In this document: positions 23,775-35,936 of the stretch, in pieces
Position numbering within the stretch: position 1 is the first letter of the stretch
Layout: every line of letters starts with the position of its first letter
Assembly (NCBI GenBank): GCA_964035575.1
Contig: OZ037854.1
Location: forward strand, 1,364,001-1,428,000
Source: Rhynchopus sp. YZ270_cl-10
Lineage: Eukaryota; Euglenozoa; Diplonemea; Diplonemida; Diplonemidae
DNA length: 64,000 nucleotides
Reading direction: 5' to 3'
Notes under the pieces: model-generated
Databases searched by the model: none
What the model was told of the DNA's origin: nothing
What the model saw: only the letters and a program-made list of their open reading frames with translations
Program-made: the position numbers and the translations under genes

Positions 23775-23881
23775 CACTTTTTTCCTTCTGTTGTCCAGAA
23801 TCAATTTTTCAAGGAATCAGTTTTTTCACAATTTGTTTTTTCTGACAAAAAATTTGTGACACAAAATCTCGAAAAAAAGAG

Positions 23882-23953
23882 GGGCTCAGCAGGGAATCGA
23901 ACCCTGGACCTCTCGCACCCAAAGCGAGAATCATGCCACTAGACCACTAAGCC
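23882..23953 (-). tRNA. tRNA-Pro-TGG: tRNA-Pro(TGG)
   Basis: Acceptor GGCTTAG/CTGAGCC, stem CTCGC/GCGAG, loop TTTGGGT. Convergent with Leu(CAA). Confidence 0.94.
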
Positions 23954-24076
23954 TTCGTTTTGTACCCATATTCCCATTTTCTTCTGTCCAAAATTTTTTT
24001 TTTATTTTGACACAGTTTTGGGTTCTGGGTGGTGAATGCACACACCATCTCGTTTCTATGAACCATATAAATGTCA

Positions 24077-24150
24077 GCACCTATGGTCTAGTTGGTTATG
24101 ACGCCTCGTTAACACCGAGGAGGTCTCCGGTTCAAACCCGGATAGGTGTA
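24077..24150 (+). tRNA. tRNA-Val-AAC: tRNA-Val(AAC)
   Basis: Acceptor GCACCTA/TAGGTGT, stem CCTCG/CGAGG, loop TTAACAC. Confidence 0.94.
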
Positions 24151-24745
24151 CACTTCTTTTTGTGTGTTTGTTTTTTGGCCTTGTGTTGTCCATTTTTTTT
24201 GGGGTGAGCGCACATCCGCAAACACGTGTCATAATGCTAACGTTTGCGGCTGTGCTACTCTGCCTATTTTTTTGGATTTGGTGAAAAATGGTACCAAAAT
24301 CAAATCCCGGAGCGATCAGTTTTTGTTGCCGGAAGCACATGTGGAAATGGGTGGGAATTCCTTAACATTTCCGCATGTGCTTCCTTTTCAGTCCTTTCCA
24401 TCTCGAACGAACTTTGATCAGTGGGAACATGAAACAGACTGACAGGTTACATAGCGTCTCAGCTCAACCTGATTGCAGGCCAAAAAATAATTTTCGGCCA
24501 AAATTTTTTTTAAGTTTTTGTTGCCAGAAGCCATATGCTGAAACTTTGCACAGCACACAGTGAGCTGTGCGCCCACAACGGAGGGCCTGTTCTGTGCGCC
24601 CACAATGGGGGGTGTTCTGTGCGCCCGACATACCAAAAAATTTTCGTCCAAAAAATTGGGATGTAGTAGCACAGCGCACTTTTCCAATGTAGTAGCACAG
24701 CACACCTTGAAAATTGTTATTAGAGTTGAGGGGAAAAAAGAGAAG
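24151..24745. other. Intergenic stretch
   Basis: No gene seen. It contains short direct repeats: GTAGTAGCACAGC-type units near 24664-24705, and TGTGCGCCCACAA-type units near 24566-24625 that resemble the 25-bp satellite further on. Confidence 0.5.
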
Positions 24746-24762
24746 TGCCTCCACCTGGGATT

Positions 24763-24811
<49 letters not shown>

Positions 24812-24818
24812 AAGAGGC
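24746..24818 (-). tRNA. tRNA-Phe-GAA: tRNA-Phe(GAA)
   Basis: Stem TCAGA/TCTGA, loop CTGAAGA. The acceptor GCCTCTT/TGGAGGC has a T-T mismatch at the inner pair, kept in the copy at 50645. Confidence 0.94.
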
Positions 24819-24896
24819 CTTGTTTTAGGGTATGCATATTTTTTACACGGCCAACATTTTTTGAACAGGTCAAAGTCAAAGTAGTAGAAAAAGTAT

Positions 24897-24950
24897 TGGT
24901 CGTGACAGGGCTCGAACCTGGGACCGTTGGCTTATTAGACCAATGCTCTA
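24897..24950 (-). pseudogene. tRNA-Ile(AAT), 3' fragment
   Basis: Matches the intact gene at 50494 from TAGAGCATTGG to the 3' end; the acceptor 5' strand and most of the D-arm are replaced by satellite sequence beginning at 24951. It marks the outer end of the left arm. Confidence 0.88.
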
Positions 24951-24954
24951 GGTA

Positions 24955-25203
24955 TGTCGGGCGCACAGGGGGGTACCCTAATCGGGCGCACAGGGGGGTA
25001 CCCTAATCGGGCGCACAGGGGGGTCCCTAATCGGGCGCACAGGGGGGTCATTTCCTAATCGGGCGCACAGGGGGGTCGGCTAATCGGGCGCACAGGGGGG
25101 TCCCCCTAATCGGGCGCACAGGGGGGTCGCCTAATCGGGCGCACAGGGGGGTACTCCTAATCGGGCGCACAGGGGGGTCGGCTAATCGGGCGCACAGGGG
25201 GGT
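24955..25203. repeat. 25-bp G-rich tandem repeat
   Basis: About 10 units of CGGGCGCACAGGGGGGT followed by a variable 3-8 bp and CTAAT. The inverse orientation occurs at 47277-47390. Confidence 0.92.
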
Positions 25204-25337
25204 GGTTTTTTTGAAATATTTTGTTCAACATGACTTATCGTGCAAAAATTTTTTTGAGACCTCAACCCAAGGGGGGAAGACTACTGGTGGTAAAATTTGG
25301 TGGTGGAAAATTTTTTTGGTACACTGGGATCACACAG

Positions 25338-26945
25338 GCTTAGTGACCACACCAGCCAGATAACGCAACCTAGAACCAGCTAGGTCCCGCGCACCCGCAC
25401 CCACCAGCCAGCTTAGTGACCACACCAGCCAGATAACGCAACCTAGAACCAGCTAGGTCCCGCGCACCCGCACCCACCAGCCGGCTTAGTGACTACACCA
25501 GCCAGATAACGCAACCTAGAACCAGCTAGGTCCCGCGCACCCGCACCCACCAGCCAGCTTATTGACCACACCAGCCAGATAACGTAACCTAGAACCCGCA
25601 AACCCGCGCACCCGTCAACCCGCAAACCCGCACAACCACCAGCCAGATAACGCAACCTAGAACCAGCTAGGTCCCGCGCACCCGCACCCACCAGCCAGCT
25701 TAGTGACCACACCAGCCAGATAACGCAACCTAGAACCAGCTAGGTCCCGCGCACCCGCACCCACCAGCCGGCTTAGTGACTACACCAGCCAGATAACGCA
25801 ACCTAGAACCAGCTAGGTCCCGCGCACCCGCACCCACCAGCCGGCTTAGTGACTACACCAGCCAGATAACGCAACCTAGAACCAGCTAGGTCCCGCGCAC
25901 CCGCACCCACCAGCCGGCTTAGTGACCACACCAGCCAGATAACGCAACCTAGAACCAGCTAGGTCCCGCGCACCCGCACCCACCAGCCGGCTTAGTGACC
26001 ACACCAGCCAGATAACGCAACCTAGAACCAGCTAGGTCCCGCGCACCCGCACCCACCAGCCGGCTTAGTGACCACACCAGCCAGATAACGCAACCTAGAA
26101 CCAGCTAGGTCCCGCGCACCCGCACCCACCAGCCAGCTTATTGACCACACCAGCCAGATAACGTAACCTAGAACCCGCAAACCCGCGCACCCGTCAACCC
26201 GCAAACCCGCACAACCACCAGCCAGATAACGCAACCTAGAACCAGCTAGGTCCCGCGCACCCGCACCCACCAGCCAGCTTAGTGACCACACCAGCCAGAT
26301 AACGCAACCTAGAACCAGCTAGGTCCCGCGCACCCGCACCCACCAGCCGGCTTAGTGACTACACCAGCCAGATAACGCAACCTAGAACCAGCTAGGTCCC
26401 GCGCACCCGCACCCACCAGCCGGCTTAGTGACCACACCAGCCAGATAACGCAACCTAGAACCAGCTAGGTCCCGCGCACCCGCACCCACCAGCCGGCTTA
26501 GTGACTACACCAGCCAGATAACGCAACCTAGAACCAGCTAGGTCCCGCGCACCCGCACCCACCAGCCGGCTTAGTGACTACACCAGCCAGATAACGCAAC
26601 CTAGAAGCAGCTAGGTCCCGCGCACCCGCACCCACCAGCCAGCTTAGTGACCACACCAGCCAGATAACGCAACCTAGAACCAGCTAGGTCCCGCGCACCC
26701 GCACCCACCAGCCAGCTTATTGACCACAACCAGCCAGATAACGTAACCTAGAACCCGCAAACCCTCGCACCCGTCAACCCGCAAACCCGCACAACCACCA
26801 GCCAGATAACGCAACCTAGAACCAGCTAGGTCCCGCGCACCCTCACCCACCAGCCGGCTTAGTGACTACACCAGCCAGATAACGCAACCTAGAACCAGCT
26901 AGGTCCCGCGCACCCGCACCCACCAGCCAGCTTATTGACCACACC
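25338..26945. repeat. 73-bp satellite with higher-order structure
   Basis: Unit GCTTAGTGACCACACCAGCC...CCACCAGCCG, 73 bp (starts 25339, 25412, 25485). A variant unit with GAACCCGCAAACCCGCGCAC interrupts it. The 25443-25712 block recurs at 26022-26291, a 579-bp higher-order period. Minus-strand frames through it are repeat translation, not genes. Confidence 0.92.
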
Positions 26946-29307
26946 AGCCAGATAACGTAACCTCGAACCCGCAAACCCGCAAACCCGCAAACCCGCAAAC
27001 CCGTAAACCGCAAACCCGCAAACCCGCAAACCCGCAAACCCGCAAACACCGCAAACCCGCAAACCCGCAAACCCGCAAACCCGCAAACCCGTAAACCCGC
27101 AAACCCGCAAACCCGAACCGCAAACCGCAAACCCGCAAACCGTAAACCCGCAAACCCGCAAACCCGCAAACCCGCAAACCACCGCAAACCCGTAAACCCG
27201 CAAACCCGCAAACCCGCAAACCCGCAAACCCGCAAACCCGCAAACCCGCAAACCCGCAAACCCGCAACCGCAAACCCGCAAACCCGCAAACCCGCAAACC
27301 CGCAAACCCGCAAACCCGCAAACCCGCAAACCCGCAAACCCGCAAACCCGCAAACCGCAAACCCGCAAACCCGCAAACCCGCAAACCCGCAAACCGCAAA
27401 CCCGCAAACCCGCAAACCCGCAAACCCGCAAACCCGCAAACCGCAAACCCGCAAACCCGCAAACCGCAAACCGCAAACCCGCAAACCCGCAAACCCGCAA
27501 ACCCGCAAAACCCCGCAAACCCGCAAACCCGCAAACCCGCAAACCCGCAAACCCGCAAACCCGCAAACCCGCAAACCCGCAAACCCGCAAACCCGCAACC
27601 CGCAAACCCGCAAACCCGCAAACCCGCAAACCCGCAAACCCGCAACCCGCAAACCCGCAAACCCGCAAACGCCGCAAACCCGCAAACCCGCAAACCCGCA
27701 AACCCGCAAACCCGCAAACCCGCAAACCCGCAAACCCGCAAACCCGCAAACCCGCAAACCGCAAACCCGCAAACCCGCAAACCCGCAAACACCCGCAAAC
27801 CCGCAAACCCGCAAACCCGCAAACCCGCAAACCCGCAAACCCGCAACCCGCAAACCCGCAAACCCGCAAACCCGCAAACCCGCAAACCCGCAAACCCGCA
27901 AACCCGCAAACCCGCAAACCCCGCAAACCCGCAAACCCGCAAACCCGCAAACCCGCAAACCCGCAAACCGCAAACCCGCAAACCCGCAAACCCGCAAACC
28001 CGCAAACCCGCAAACCCGCAAACCCGCAAACCCGCAAACCCGCAAACCCGCAAACCCGCAAACCCGCAAACCCGCAAACCCGCAAACCCGCAAACCCGCA
28101 AACCCGCAAACCCGCAAACCCGCAAACCCCGCAAACCCGCAAACCCGCAAACCCGCAAACCCGCAAACCCGCAAACCGCAAACCCGCAAACCCGCAAACC
28201 CGCAAACCCGCAAACCCGCAAACCCGCAAACCCGCAAACCCGCAAACCCGCAAACCCGCAAACCCGCAAACCCGCAAACCCGCAAACCCGCAAACCCGCA
28301 AACCCGCAAACCCGCAAACCCGCAAACCCGCAAACCCGCAAACCCGCAAACCCGCAAAACCGCAACCGCAAACCCGCAAACCCGCAAACCCGCAAACCCG
28401 CAAACGCCGCAAACCCGCAAACCCGCAAACCGCAAACCCCGCAAACCCGCAAACCCGCAAACCCGCAAACCCCGCAAACCCGCCAAACCCGCAAACCCGC
28501 AAACCCGCAAACCCGCAAACCCGCAAACCCGCAAACCCGCAAACCCCGCAAACCCGCAAACCCCGCAACCCGCAAACCCGCAAACCCGCAAACCCGCAAA
28601 CCCGCAAACCCGCAAACCCGCAAACCCGCAAACCCGCAAACACCCGCAAACCCGCAAACCCGCAAACCCGCAAACCCGCAAACCCGCAAACCCGCAAACC
28701 CGCAAACCCGCAAACCCGCAAACCCGCAAACCCGCAAACCCGCAAACCCGCAAACCCGCAAACCCGCAAACCCCGCAAACCCGCAAACCCGCAAACCCGC
28801 AAACCCGCAAACCCGCAAACCCGCAAACCACCCGCAAACCCGCAAACCCGCAAACCCGCAAACCCGCAAACCCGCAAACCCGCAAACCCACCGCAAACCC
28901 GCAAACCCGCAAACCCGCAAACCCGCAAACCCGCAAACCCGCAAACCCGCAAACCCGCAAACCCGCAAACCCGCAAACCCGCAAACCCGCAAACCCCGCA
29001 AACCCGCAAACCCGCAAACCCGCAAACCCGCAAACCCGCAAACCCGCAAACCCGCAAACCCGCAAACCCGCAAACCCGCAAACCCGCAAACCCGCAAACC
29101 CGCAAACCCGCAAACCCGCAAACCCGCAAACCCGCAAACCCGCAAACCCGCAAACCCGCAAACCGCAAACCCGCAAACCCGCAAACCCCACCCGCAAACC
29201 CGCAAACCCGCAAACCCGCAACCCCAACCGAGCCGCAAACCACCCGCAACCACCCGCAAACCCGCAAACCCGCAAACCCGCAAACCCGCAAACCCGCAAA
29301 CCCCGCA
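26946..29307. repeat. 8-bp microsatellite (GCAAACCC)n
   Basis: About 2.36 kb of GCAAACCC units with occasional 7- or 9-bp slips. The minus strand is (GGGTTTGC)n and could form G-quadruplexes. It appears to grow out of the AACCCGCAAACCCGC variant of the 73-bp satellite and stops at the assembly gap, so its true length is unknown. Confidence 0.95.
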
Positions 29308-29507
29308 NNNNNNNNNNNNNNNNNNNNNNNNNNNNNNNNNNNNNNNNNNNNNNNNNNNNNNNNNNNNNNNNNNNNNNNNNNNNNNNNNNNNNNNNNNNNN
29401 NNNNNNNNNNNNNNNNNNNNNNNNNNNNNNNNNNNNNNNNNNNNNNNNNNNNNNNNNNNNNNNNNNNNNNNNNNNNNNNNNNNNNNNNNNNNNNNNNNNN
29501 NNNNNNN
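29308..29507. other. Assembly gap, 200 N
   Basis: Exactly 200 undetermined bases, likely a placeholder length. It joins the 8-bp microsatellite to the middle of a 401-bp unit, so order and orientation across it are uncertain. Confidence 0.98.
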
Positions 29508-30712
29508 AAAAATGACGAAAATCGGAAAAATGACGATTTTTTGGTCAAAATATTTTTCACAGAAAATCGAATTTTACTATTAAGATTGGCTTTGGGCATG
29601 ACCCAGTAAGGTTACTATGGGCCCCATGGGACATATACACCCGAATACCAGGCCGTATTTTCAAAAAGTTGATAATCCCAGTATATGGTATGGCCCTGTG
29701 GTACGAAATTTTTGGCCGAAAAAATCGACCAAAAAATCGTCATTTTTGGGGGTCACGGTGACAAAAAGTTGCATTTATTCACGAAAAATGGTCGGAATGT
29801 GACTTGAATGGGCTCTAATGGGTATATTATGCACATAACATACCTAAATTATGTCGATATTTCACCGGCGGAGCCGAAAATATCGATTTTCAGGGTGTGC
29901 AAAACTGTAAAAATGACGAAAATCGGAAAAATGACGATTTTTTGGTCAAAATATTTTTCACAGAAAATCGAATTTTACTATTAAGATTGGCTTTGGGCAT
30001 GACCCAGTAAGGTTACTATGGGCCCCATGGGACATATACACCCGAATACCAGGCCGTATTTTCAAAAAGTTGATAATCCCAGTATATGGTATGGCCCTGT
30101 GGTACGAAATTTTTGGCCGAAAAAATCGACCAAAAAATCGTCATTTTTGGGGGTCACGGTGACAAAAAGTTGCATTTATTCACGAAAAATGGTCGGAATG
30201 TGACTTGAATGGGCTCTAATGGGTATATTATGCACATAACATACCTAAATTATGTCGATATTTCACCGGCGGAGCCGAAAATATCGATTTTCAGGGTGTG
30301 CAAAACTGTAAAAATGACGAAAATCGGAAAAATGACGATTTTTTGGTCAAAATATTTTTCACAGAAAATCGAATTTTACTATTAAGATTGGCTTTGGGCA
30401 TGACCCAGTAAGGTTACTATGGGCCCCATGGGACATATACACCCGAATACCAGGCCGTATTTTCAAAAAGTTGATAATCCCAGTATATGGTATGGCCCTG
30501 TGGTACGAAATTTTTGGCCGAAAAAATCGACCAAAAAATCGTCATTTTTGGGGGTCACGGTGACAAAAAGTTGCATTTTTTCACGAAAAATGGTCGGAAT
30601 GTGACTTGAATGGGCTCTAATGGGTATATTATGCACATAACATACCTAAATTATGTCGATATTTCACCGGCGGAGCCGAAAATATCGATTTTCAGGGTGT
30701 GCAAAACTGTAA
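29508..30712. repeat. 401-bp tandem repeat, 3 copies
   Basis: Repeat landmarks at 29617, 30018 and 30419. The first unit is cut by the gap. The last copy has TTTTTTC where the others have TTTATTC. Confidence 0.93.
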
Positions 30713-33700
30713 AAATCACCAAAATCCCAAAAATCACGATTTTTTTTCAAAAATATTTTTTTCAAAAAAATCGATTTTAAAATATTGGTTTGGCTTGTGC
30801 GGGGACCTGAATCTGGGGCAACATACCCTGTGGGACATATTGGGCCCGATGCAAGGCCGATTTTTCAAAAATATGGTTGCCCCGGTAGACGGTATGGCCC
30901 TGCAGGTCAGTGCATCGGGCCAAAAATCATGAAAAAATCATGATTTTGGGGTCTGGCACCCCATGGGCACATATATCTGGGGGTGTGAAATATGCATGGA
31001 ATCGACCTATTGGGGGTGCTATAGGTCCTGGGGGCCCACATGGGCCATATTTCACGCTATTGGGTCACGGGAAAGTGATTTTGACATTTTTTCATCGATT
31101 TTAGCTGTGAGAACCCTTCAAAAACACTGATTTTGGGGTGTTTCTGAGACGGTACGCTATACCCAGGGTCATATTAGGTATTAGTCCGGTCGACTTTTTG
31201 AAAAAACGACCCCGCAATGGACTCAGGGGTGCCAGATAGTGTATATGCACCAGAATGGATTCACGGGAAAAGTCAAAATTGGGTGTCAGATACATGCTGC
31301 CATAAGTGACGAATTTCAAAAGTTGAGATTTTTCGAAAATCAGGGTTCAGTACACGCTGTACCCAATCCTGGGGGCCAAAATTTTCAACTTTTTGAAAAA
31401 ACGGGCGGTATATGGCCCTAAATTGTCAAAATGAGTTAATTGCGACCTCGGACGGCCTCCGGAGATGAGTAGAAGTTTATTTACTGAAAAAAAAAGTCAA
31501 AACGCAGGCAAAATCCCACCTTCCACAGGTACAGTCAAAACTTTTATCCAGATCTCATGTTTTTTCAAAAAATTTTAAATTGTTTTTATGACTAACACCT
31601 CCGAAATTTTTCCTGATAAGATGGAATATGGTCCTGTCGTAGTATGCAGTGTGTTTGCAGGCAAAAATTTGCATTTTCTCGCCCCAGACATTTTTTTATA
31701 CATAAAAGTGCATAAAGGGACCCCTGACCCCAAAATCCGGGTTCCAGCTTTTTGAAGGGGTCACCCTACAGGCCACCTCAAAAAGTTGGCCCGTAGGGCC
31801 AACTTTTTGAAAAAACGGGGTTGCGATGTGTCCTGGGGGCCCGAAGGGCCCCCAGGACACATCGCTGGGAAAAAAATATTAGGTTTTTTGGGGTCTATAT
31901 AGGGTTGCTGTGGGGGTCACATGGCCGAAAAATGGCCATTTTTGGCCTATTTTTGGCCATTTTTTTAAGGTAAAAAATCTACTTTTTTTTTGTACATCCC
32001 CTTGCCCCCGGTAAAATTTACCAAACATATGGCCCTGTTGGACATACTGGGCCCATGAGTCGGTCGCTGGATCACCAAACTAGTTGCCCTATTTGCTAAA
32101 ATCATGTTTTCAGGGTCAAAAATAGGGTGTTTTTTAGGGTCAAAAATAGGGTGTTTTTCAGGGGTATGTTAACCACGTATGTGTCTTAGGGACCAAATTT
32201 TCCAGGAATGTGAACCAATCGGGTCGCAATGGGTCCAGGGGGCCCGGAGGGCCCCCATGCAGGGAAAATTTGCAACAATCCTGGGCAATGCTGGGGGCCG
32301 ATAGGGTGTGCCTATACACGTGTTTTTACGTGTTTTTGGGCACTTTTCAGGATTTTCGAAAATTTTTGCAACACCAAAATCAAAAATTTCGGTCTAGGAG
32401 GCCCATATCTGGAAAAAATCGATATTCCAATGGCCTCATTGGGACATATTGGGCCCAGGACCCTATTTTCAGGTCCCAGGAAAAGCCAAACCAATAAAAA
32501 AAATAGCTCAGGCGACCCCCAAAAATAGGCGAAAAACAGCCATTTTTAGGGTGTTTTTTAGGGGTATTTTTACACACACAAATTGTTTACCATAGCACAC
32601 CCCCAGGCTGCCTCAAAATTTTATCTTTATTTGATTTTTCCAACCCACATAGGGGTATTGGAGGCACAACTTTCACCAAGCCTGGGGAATTCGGCACTGC
32701 ACACACACAACTGAAAAAGGCAAAAATCACCTGTTTTTCAAGGTGTCGCAGGGTAAATGTTGTTCCTTAAAAACCAAATTTTTTCTAAAAAATCGGCCCT
32801 GCGGGTGAAAAAACGACACTATGGGGGGTATTCCAGGGTGTGGGGGCCCCAAAAATCCGGTTTAAGACCACGAGAGGGTCCGAATACACACCTGAGAAGG
32901 TCCCGGGGAGTAAAAAAATGGCCATTTTTGGGGGGTCAAAATCTCACTTTTTGGGGGGATGTTTGTATACCCAGTACCGACCCACTAGCTGGGATGCCCA
33001 ACTTTTCGCGAATATGGGGGCCCGTAGGGCCCCCGGGGCCCAGGGGGCCCAAAATATCGTGTTGCAGATGCCAGGAGAACATGTTTCAATATTTTGGATA
33101 CATTTTTCCATAGGGTCATTTTCAAAAGCACTGATTTTAGGGGTATTGAGCGAGGTACCCATACCCATGGGTTATCCTATATATTAGTTTTCACTCGGAT
33201 GTGAAAAAACGATGTCGCAATGGATTCAGGGGGCCCAAATAGGGTATATGGCCCAGGAAATTTTCAAAAAGTTGACCCAACCAGGTATACAGGCATACAA
33301 GCCGGTAGGTCAACAGATAGGGTGTTTTCCGCACCCAAAATATGGGGTCATGACCATGTGGGTCAGACCTGAATTGATAAATGTTTCGCACAGGTTTTCG
33401 CGAATACCCCCTCTATTCCGAATGCGCTACAAGAGTTTTAAATTTTTGGCTATTTAGATTCACTTTTAAAAACAAAATGGGTCTCCAGAACACACATGAG
33501 GTTCACATGTACCTCTACAGAAACCTTGGTTTTGGTCGGATTTTGAGGCCAATTTTTGGGTTCCCACCAATTTCCTAGGGTATACTGGGATATTGCCCGT
33601 GTGTCCAAAAGTGATTTTTGGGGCCTTAGGACCCCGGAGAATCCATTTAACGGTCGTTTTTGCACCGGAAAGACCTATCTAGTACCCAAAAATCGAATTT

Positions 33701-34371
33701 TCATATTTTTGAAAAAGTGACCAAAAATCGACTTTTTTTGGTAACATTGTATGGCATAAATTATTCTACAGAATGTGTGATGCTTGAATAAAAACTTACG
33801 ACCCCATAATGTACTCGGAACTCAACCATGTAATTGTTGAGAAAAAAAAACTTTCCGAAAAAATGAAATTTCAACCCGAATATGCACATTTGGGTCATTT
33901 TACGGCTATGTAGGTCATTTTGTATGTGTTTTTCGATTATATAGGTGATTAGGATATGTGTGATGCTCAGATTAAATCGTAAGACCCCGCAATTGACTCA
34001 AATGTGCCCAAAAACCCTATATACCCAAGATTATTAACTTTTCCAGCATATTGGACATCCTTAGGTATGGTTATAAGCCATGATACGGCTATTGCTGGAA
34101 AAATAACCGTAAATTGTGGTTGGTATTGATTTCAGAAATTATGTGATGCTTAGATCATGCCATAGACGCTTTTAATGGATTCATATGAGCTCATACTACC
34201 CATATACCCCTTCAGAAGCCCCTTTTGACTCTTATGAATATCGGCTTCCACTTGTGCAGAACCTTCTCAGTGTACAAGATGTTAGGTACAAAAAAACCAT
34301 CATATTTTTTACACTACTGGCATGCTTCCCAGGACACGTCTGTACTCAGAACGTTGTAGAGAAAAAAGGCA
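30713..34371. other. Repeat-derived arm segment without genes
   Basis: Inverted counterpart of 13985-17650 plus the region up to the first SL gene. No gene found. It includes the paired hairpins at about 31782-31864. Confidence 0.6.
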
Positions 34372-34487
34372 ACCAACGATTTCTAAAGCTACAGTTTCTG
34401 TACTTCATTGGTATGGAAGCATGAAGATTATATTCTTCTCACACAACTTTGTCAAAACATGGCCAGTTTCGAAAGAGACTGGCCTTT
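34372..34487 (+). ncRNA. SL RNA: Spliced leader RNA gene 6
   Basis: Exon 34372-34410; GAAGATTATATTCTTC hairpin; terminal hairpin 34461-34484; T6 at 34485-34490. Box GCTTCCC at 34324-34330, -48 to -42. Confidence 0.94.
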
Positions 34488-34809
34488 TTTACGTTAGCAT
34501 CACCTTCTGCAAACCCCAAAAAACACACATGATTCCCATCACACACAAGTGCTTGCTGCAACCCATTTGTATATTGCCTGCAAAACCATGTGTGCAACCA
34601 TTTGTGGCACTGGTACCACATATACCCCTTCAGAAACCACTGTTGACTCTTATGAATATACTTGTGTAAGCCTCTCACCTAAGCATATTCTGTGCAGACC
34701 CTTCCCAGTGACCAATAGGTTAGGTACGAAAAAGCGACCATATTTAGGACACTGGAAGAAGGCTTACCAGTTCACGTTGGAGCTTAGAACATTGTAGAGA
34801 AAAAAGGCA

Positions 34810-34922
34810 ACCAACGATTTCTAAAGCTACAGTTTCTGTACTTCATTGGTATGGAAGCATGAAGATTATTCTTCACACACAACTTTGTCAAACATGGCCA
34901 GCCTCGAAAGAGACTGGCCTTT
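34810..34922 (+). ncRNA. SL RNA: Spliced leader RNA gene 7
   Basis: Exon 34810-34848; terminal hairpin 34896-34919 of the CC-mismatch type; box GCTTACC at 34762-34768. The upstream ~300 bp has no left-arm counterpart. Confidence 0.94.
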
Positions 34923-35243
34923 TTTACGTTAGCACGATTGTCTTTGTGCACAAGAAGCAAACCCAAAAACACACCCAATTCACACCTGACCTAATGCACA
35001 AGTGCTTACTGCACCCCATTTTTAAATCGCCTGCAAAACCATATTTGTGACACTTGTTCCCCTTCAGAAGCCACTGTTGACTCTGTCGAATATCCTTCTG
35101 TAGGATCACACTTAAGGATATTTTTATGTAGAACCTTCACAGTGACCAAGATGTCAGGTACGAAAAAGCAACCGTATTATAGACATTGGCAGAAGGCTTC
35201 CCAGAACAAGTGGGTACCTAGAACATTGTAGAGAAAAAGGGCA

Positions 35244-35357
35244 ACCAACGATTTCTAAAGCTACAGTTTCTGTACTTCATTGGTATGGAAGCATGAAGAT
35301 TATTCTTCTCACACAACTTTGTCAAAACATGGCCAGTTTCGAAAGAGACTGGCCTTT
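35244..35357 (+). ncRNA. SL RNA: Spliced leader RNA gene 8
   Basis: Exon 35244-35282; terminal hairpin 35331-35354, fully paired; T6 at 35355-35360. Box GCTTCCC at 35196-35202. Confidence 0.94.
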
Positions 35358-35436
35358 TTTACGTTAACACGATCGTCTTGTGCACAAGAAGCAAAAAAAC
35401 CCACACAACAACAGCAGAAGTTTAGAACCACATTCA

Positions 35437-35474
35437 GACCCTGACCCAACTCCAACAAGGGGCCCCTGTCTTGT
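35437..35474 (+). promoter_or_regulatory. Palindromic upstream element of U6
   Basis: GACCCTGACCCAACTCCA followed by ACAAG-N10-CTTGT (35455-35474). 23 bp before the U6 start. A TATA-like GCATATATAC lies at 35487-35496, directly before U6. Confidence 0.85.
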
Positions 35475-35497
35475 CAACCACCTTGTGCATATATACT

Positions 35498-35602
35498 GGA
35501 CCCCAGAAATGGGACATCCGTTAAAATTGGATCGATACAGAGAAGATTAGCATGGTCCCTGCGCAAGGATGACACGCATTAATCGAGAAAGTATCAACTT
35601 TT
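35498..35602 (+). ncRNA. U6: U6 spliceosomal snRNA
   Basis: Catalytic snRNA of the spliceosome. The sequence has a 5' stem with GGACATCC downstream as in kinetoplastid U6, then GATACAGAGAAGATTAGCA (invariant ACAGAGA and AGC), TGCGCAAGGATGACACGC and a T9 terminator. The GCGCAAGGAT segment is complementary to the inferred 5' end of U4 at 37895 over 10 bp including one G-U. It is flanked by SL genes on both sides. Confidence 0.97.
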
Positions 35603-35651
35603 TTTTTGTCCCCCGGATCACACGCATTTTTTACACTGGTGTCTTCTTCAT

Positions 35652-35658
35652 GCTTCCC
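35652..35658 (+). promoter_or_regulatory. Orphan GCTTCCC box
   Basis: Same 7-mer in the same sequence context (CATGCTTCCCAG) as SL promoters, but no SL exon follows at +42. Probably the promoter relic of a lost SL gene. Confidence 0.5.
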
Positions 35659-35822
35659 AGACCAACACATATGTGCAGACATACCCATCACCCACAGGTG
35701 GCAAGTGGCAGGCTGCAGTAACCCATTGAAATATTGGTTTCAAAAAACGACCATATGGTTTATGCTACTGGCATGCTTCCCTGAGCATATACATGTCGAA
35801 AGCTGTGTAGAGAAAAAGAGCA

Positions 35823-35936
35823 ACCAACGATTTCTAAAGCTACAGTTTCTGTACTTCATTGGTATGGAAGCATGAAGATTACTCTTCTCACACAACTTTG
35901 TCAAAACATGGCCGGTTTCGAAAGAGACTGGCCTTT
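35823..35936 (+). ncRNA. SL RNA: Spliced leader RNA gene 9
   Basis: Exon 35823-35861; terminal hairpin with GGCCGG variant at 35910-35933; box GCTTCCC at 35775-35781. Preceded by AAAAAGAGC where most copies have AAAAAGGGC. Confidence 0.94.

Larger units (their letters stand above)
11370..24950. repeat. Left arm of large inverted duplication
   Basis: The arm matches the reverse complement of 50513-64000 (left 12099-24950) and of 29508-37016 (left 11370 to about 18.8 kb). Both outer ends fall inside RNA genes: ncRNA-X at 11370 and tRNA-Ile at 24950. The arms differ by scattered substitutions, by array copy number and by reshuffled SL cassettes. Confidence 0.9.

Noticed and set aside
24955-26945. 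Regular repeats that superficially look like a CRISPR array
   Set aside because: Spacer-like parts are only 3-8 bp in the 25-bp satellite, the 73-bp units are contiguous, no cas-like gene exists, and the organism is eukaryotic.
26843-29599. Very long minus-strand frames (up to 918 codons) rich in GLRVCGFA
   Set aside because: They are translations of the 8-bp microsatellite; an 8-bp unit read in triplets gives a periodic peptide, and the longest frame runs through the N gap.
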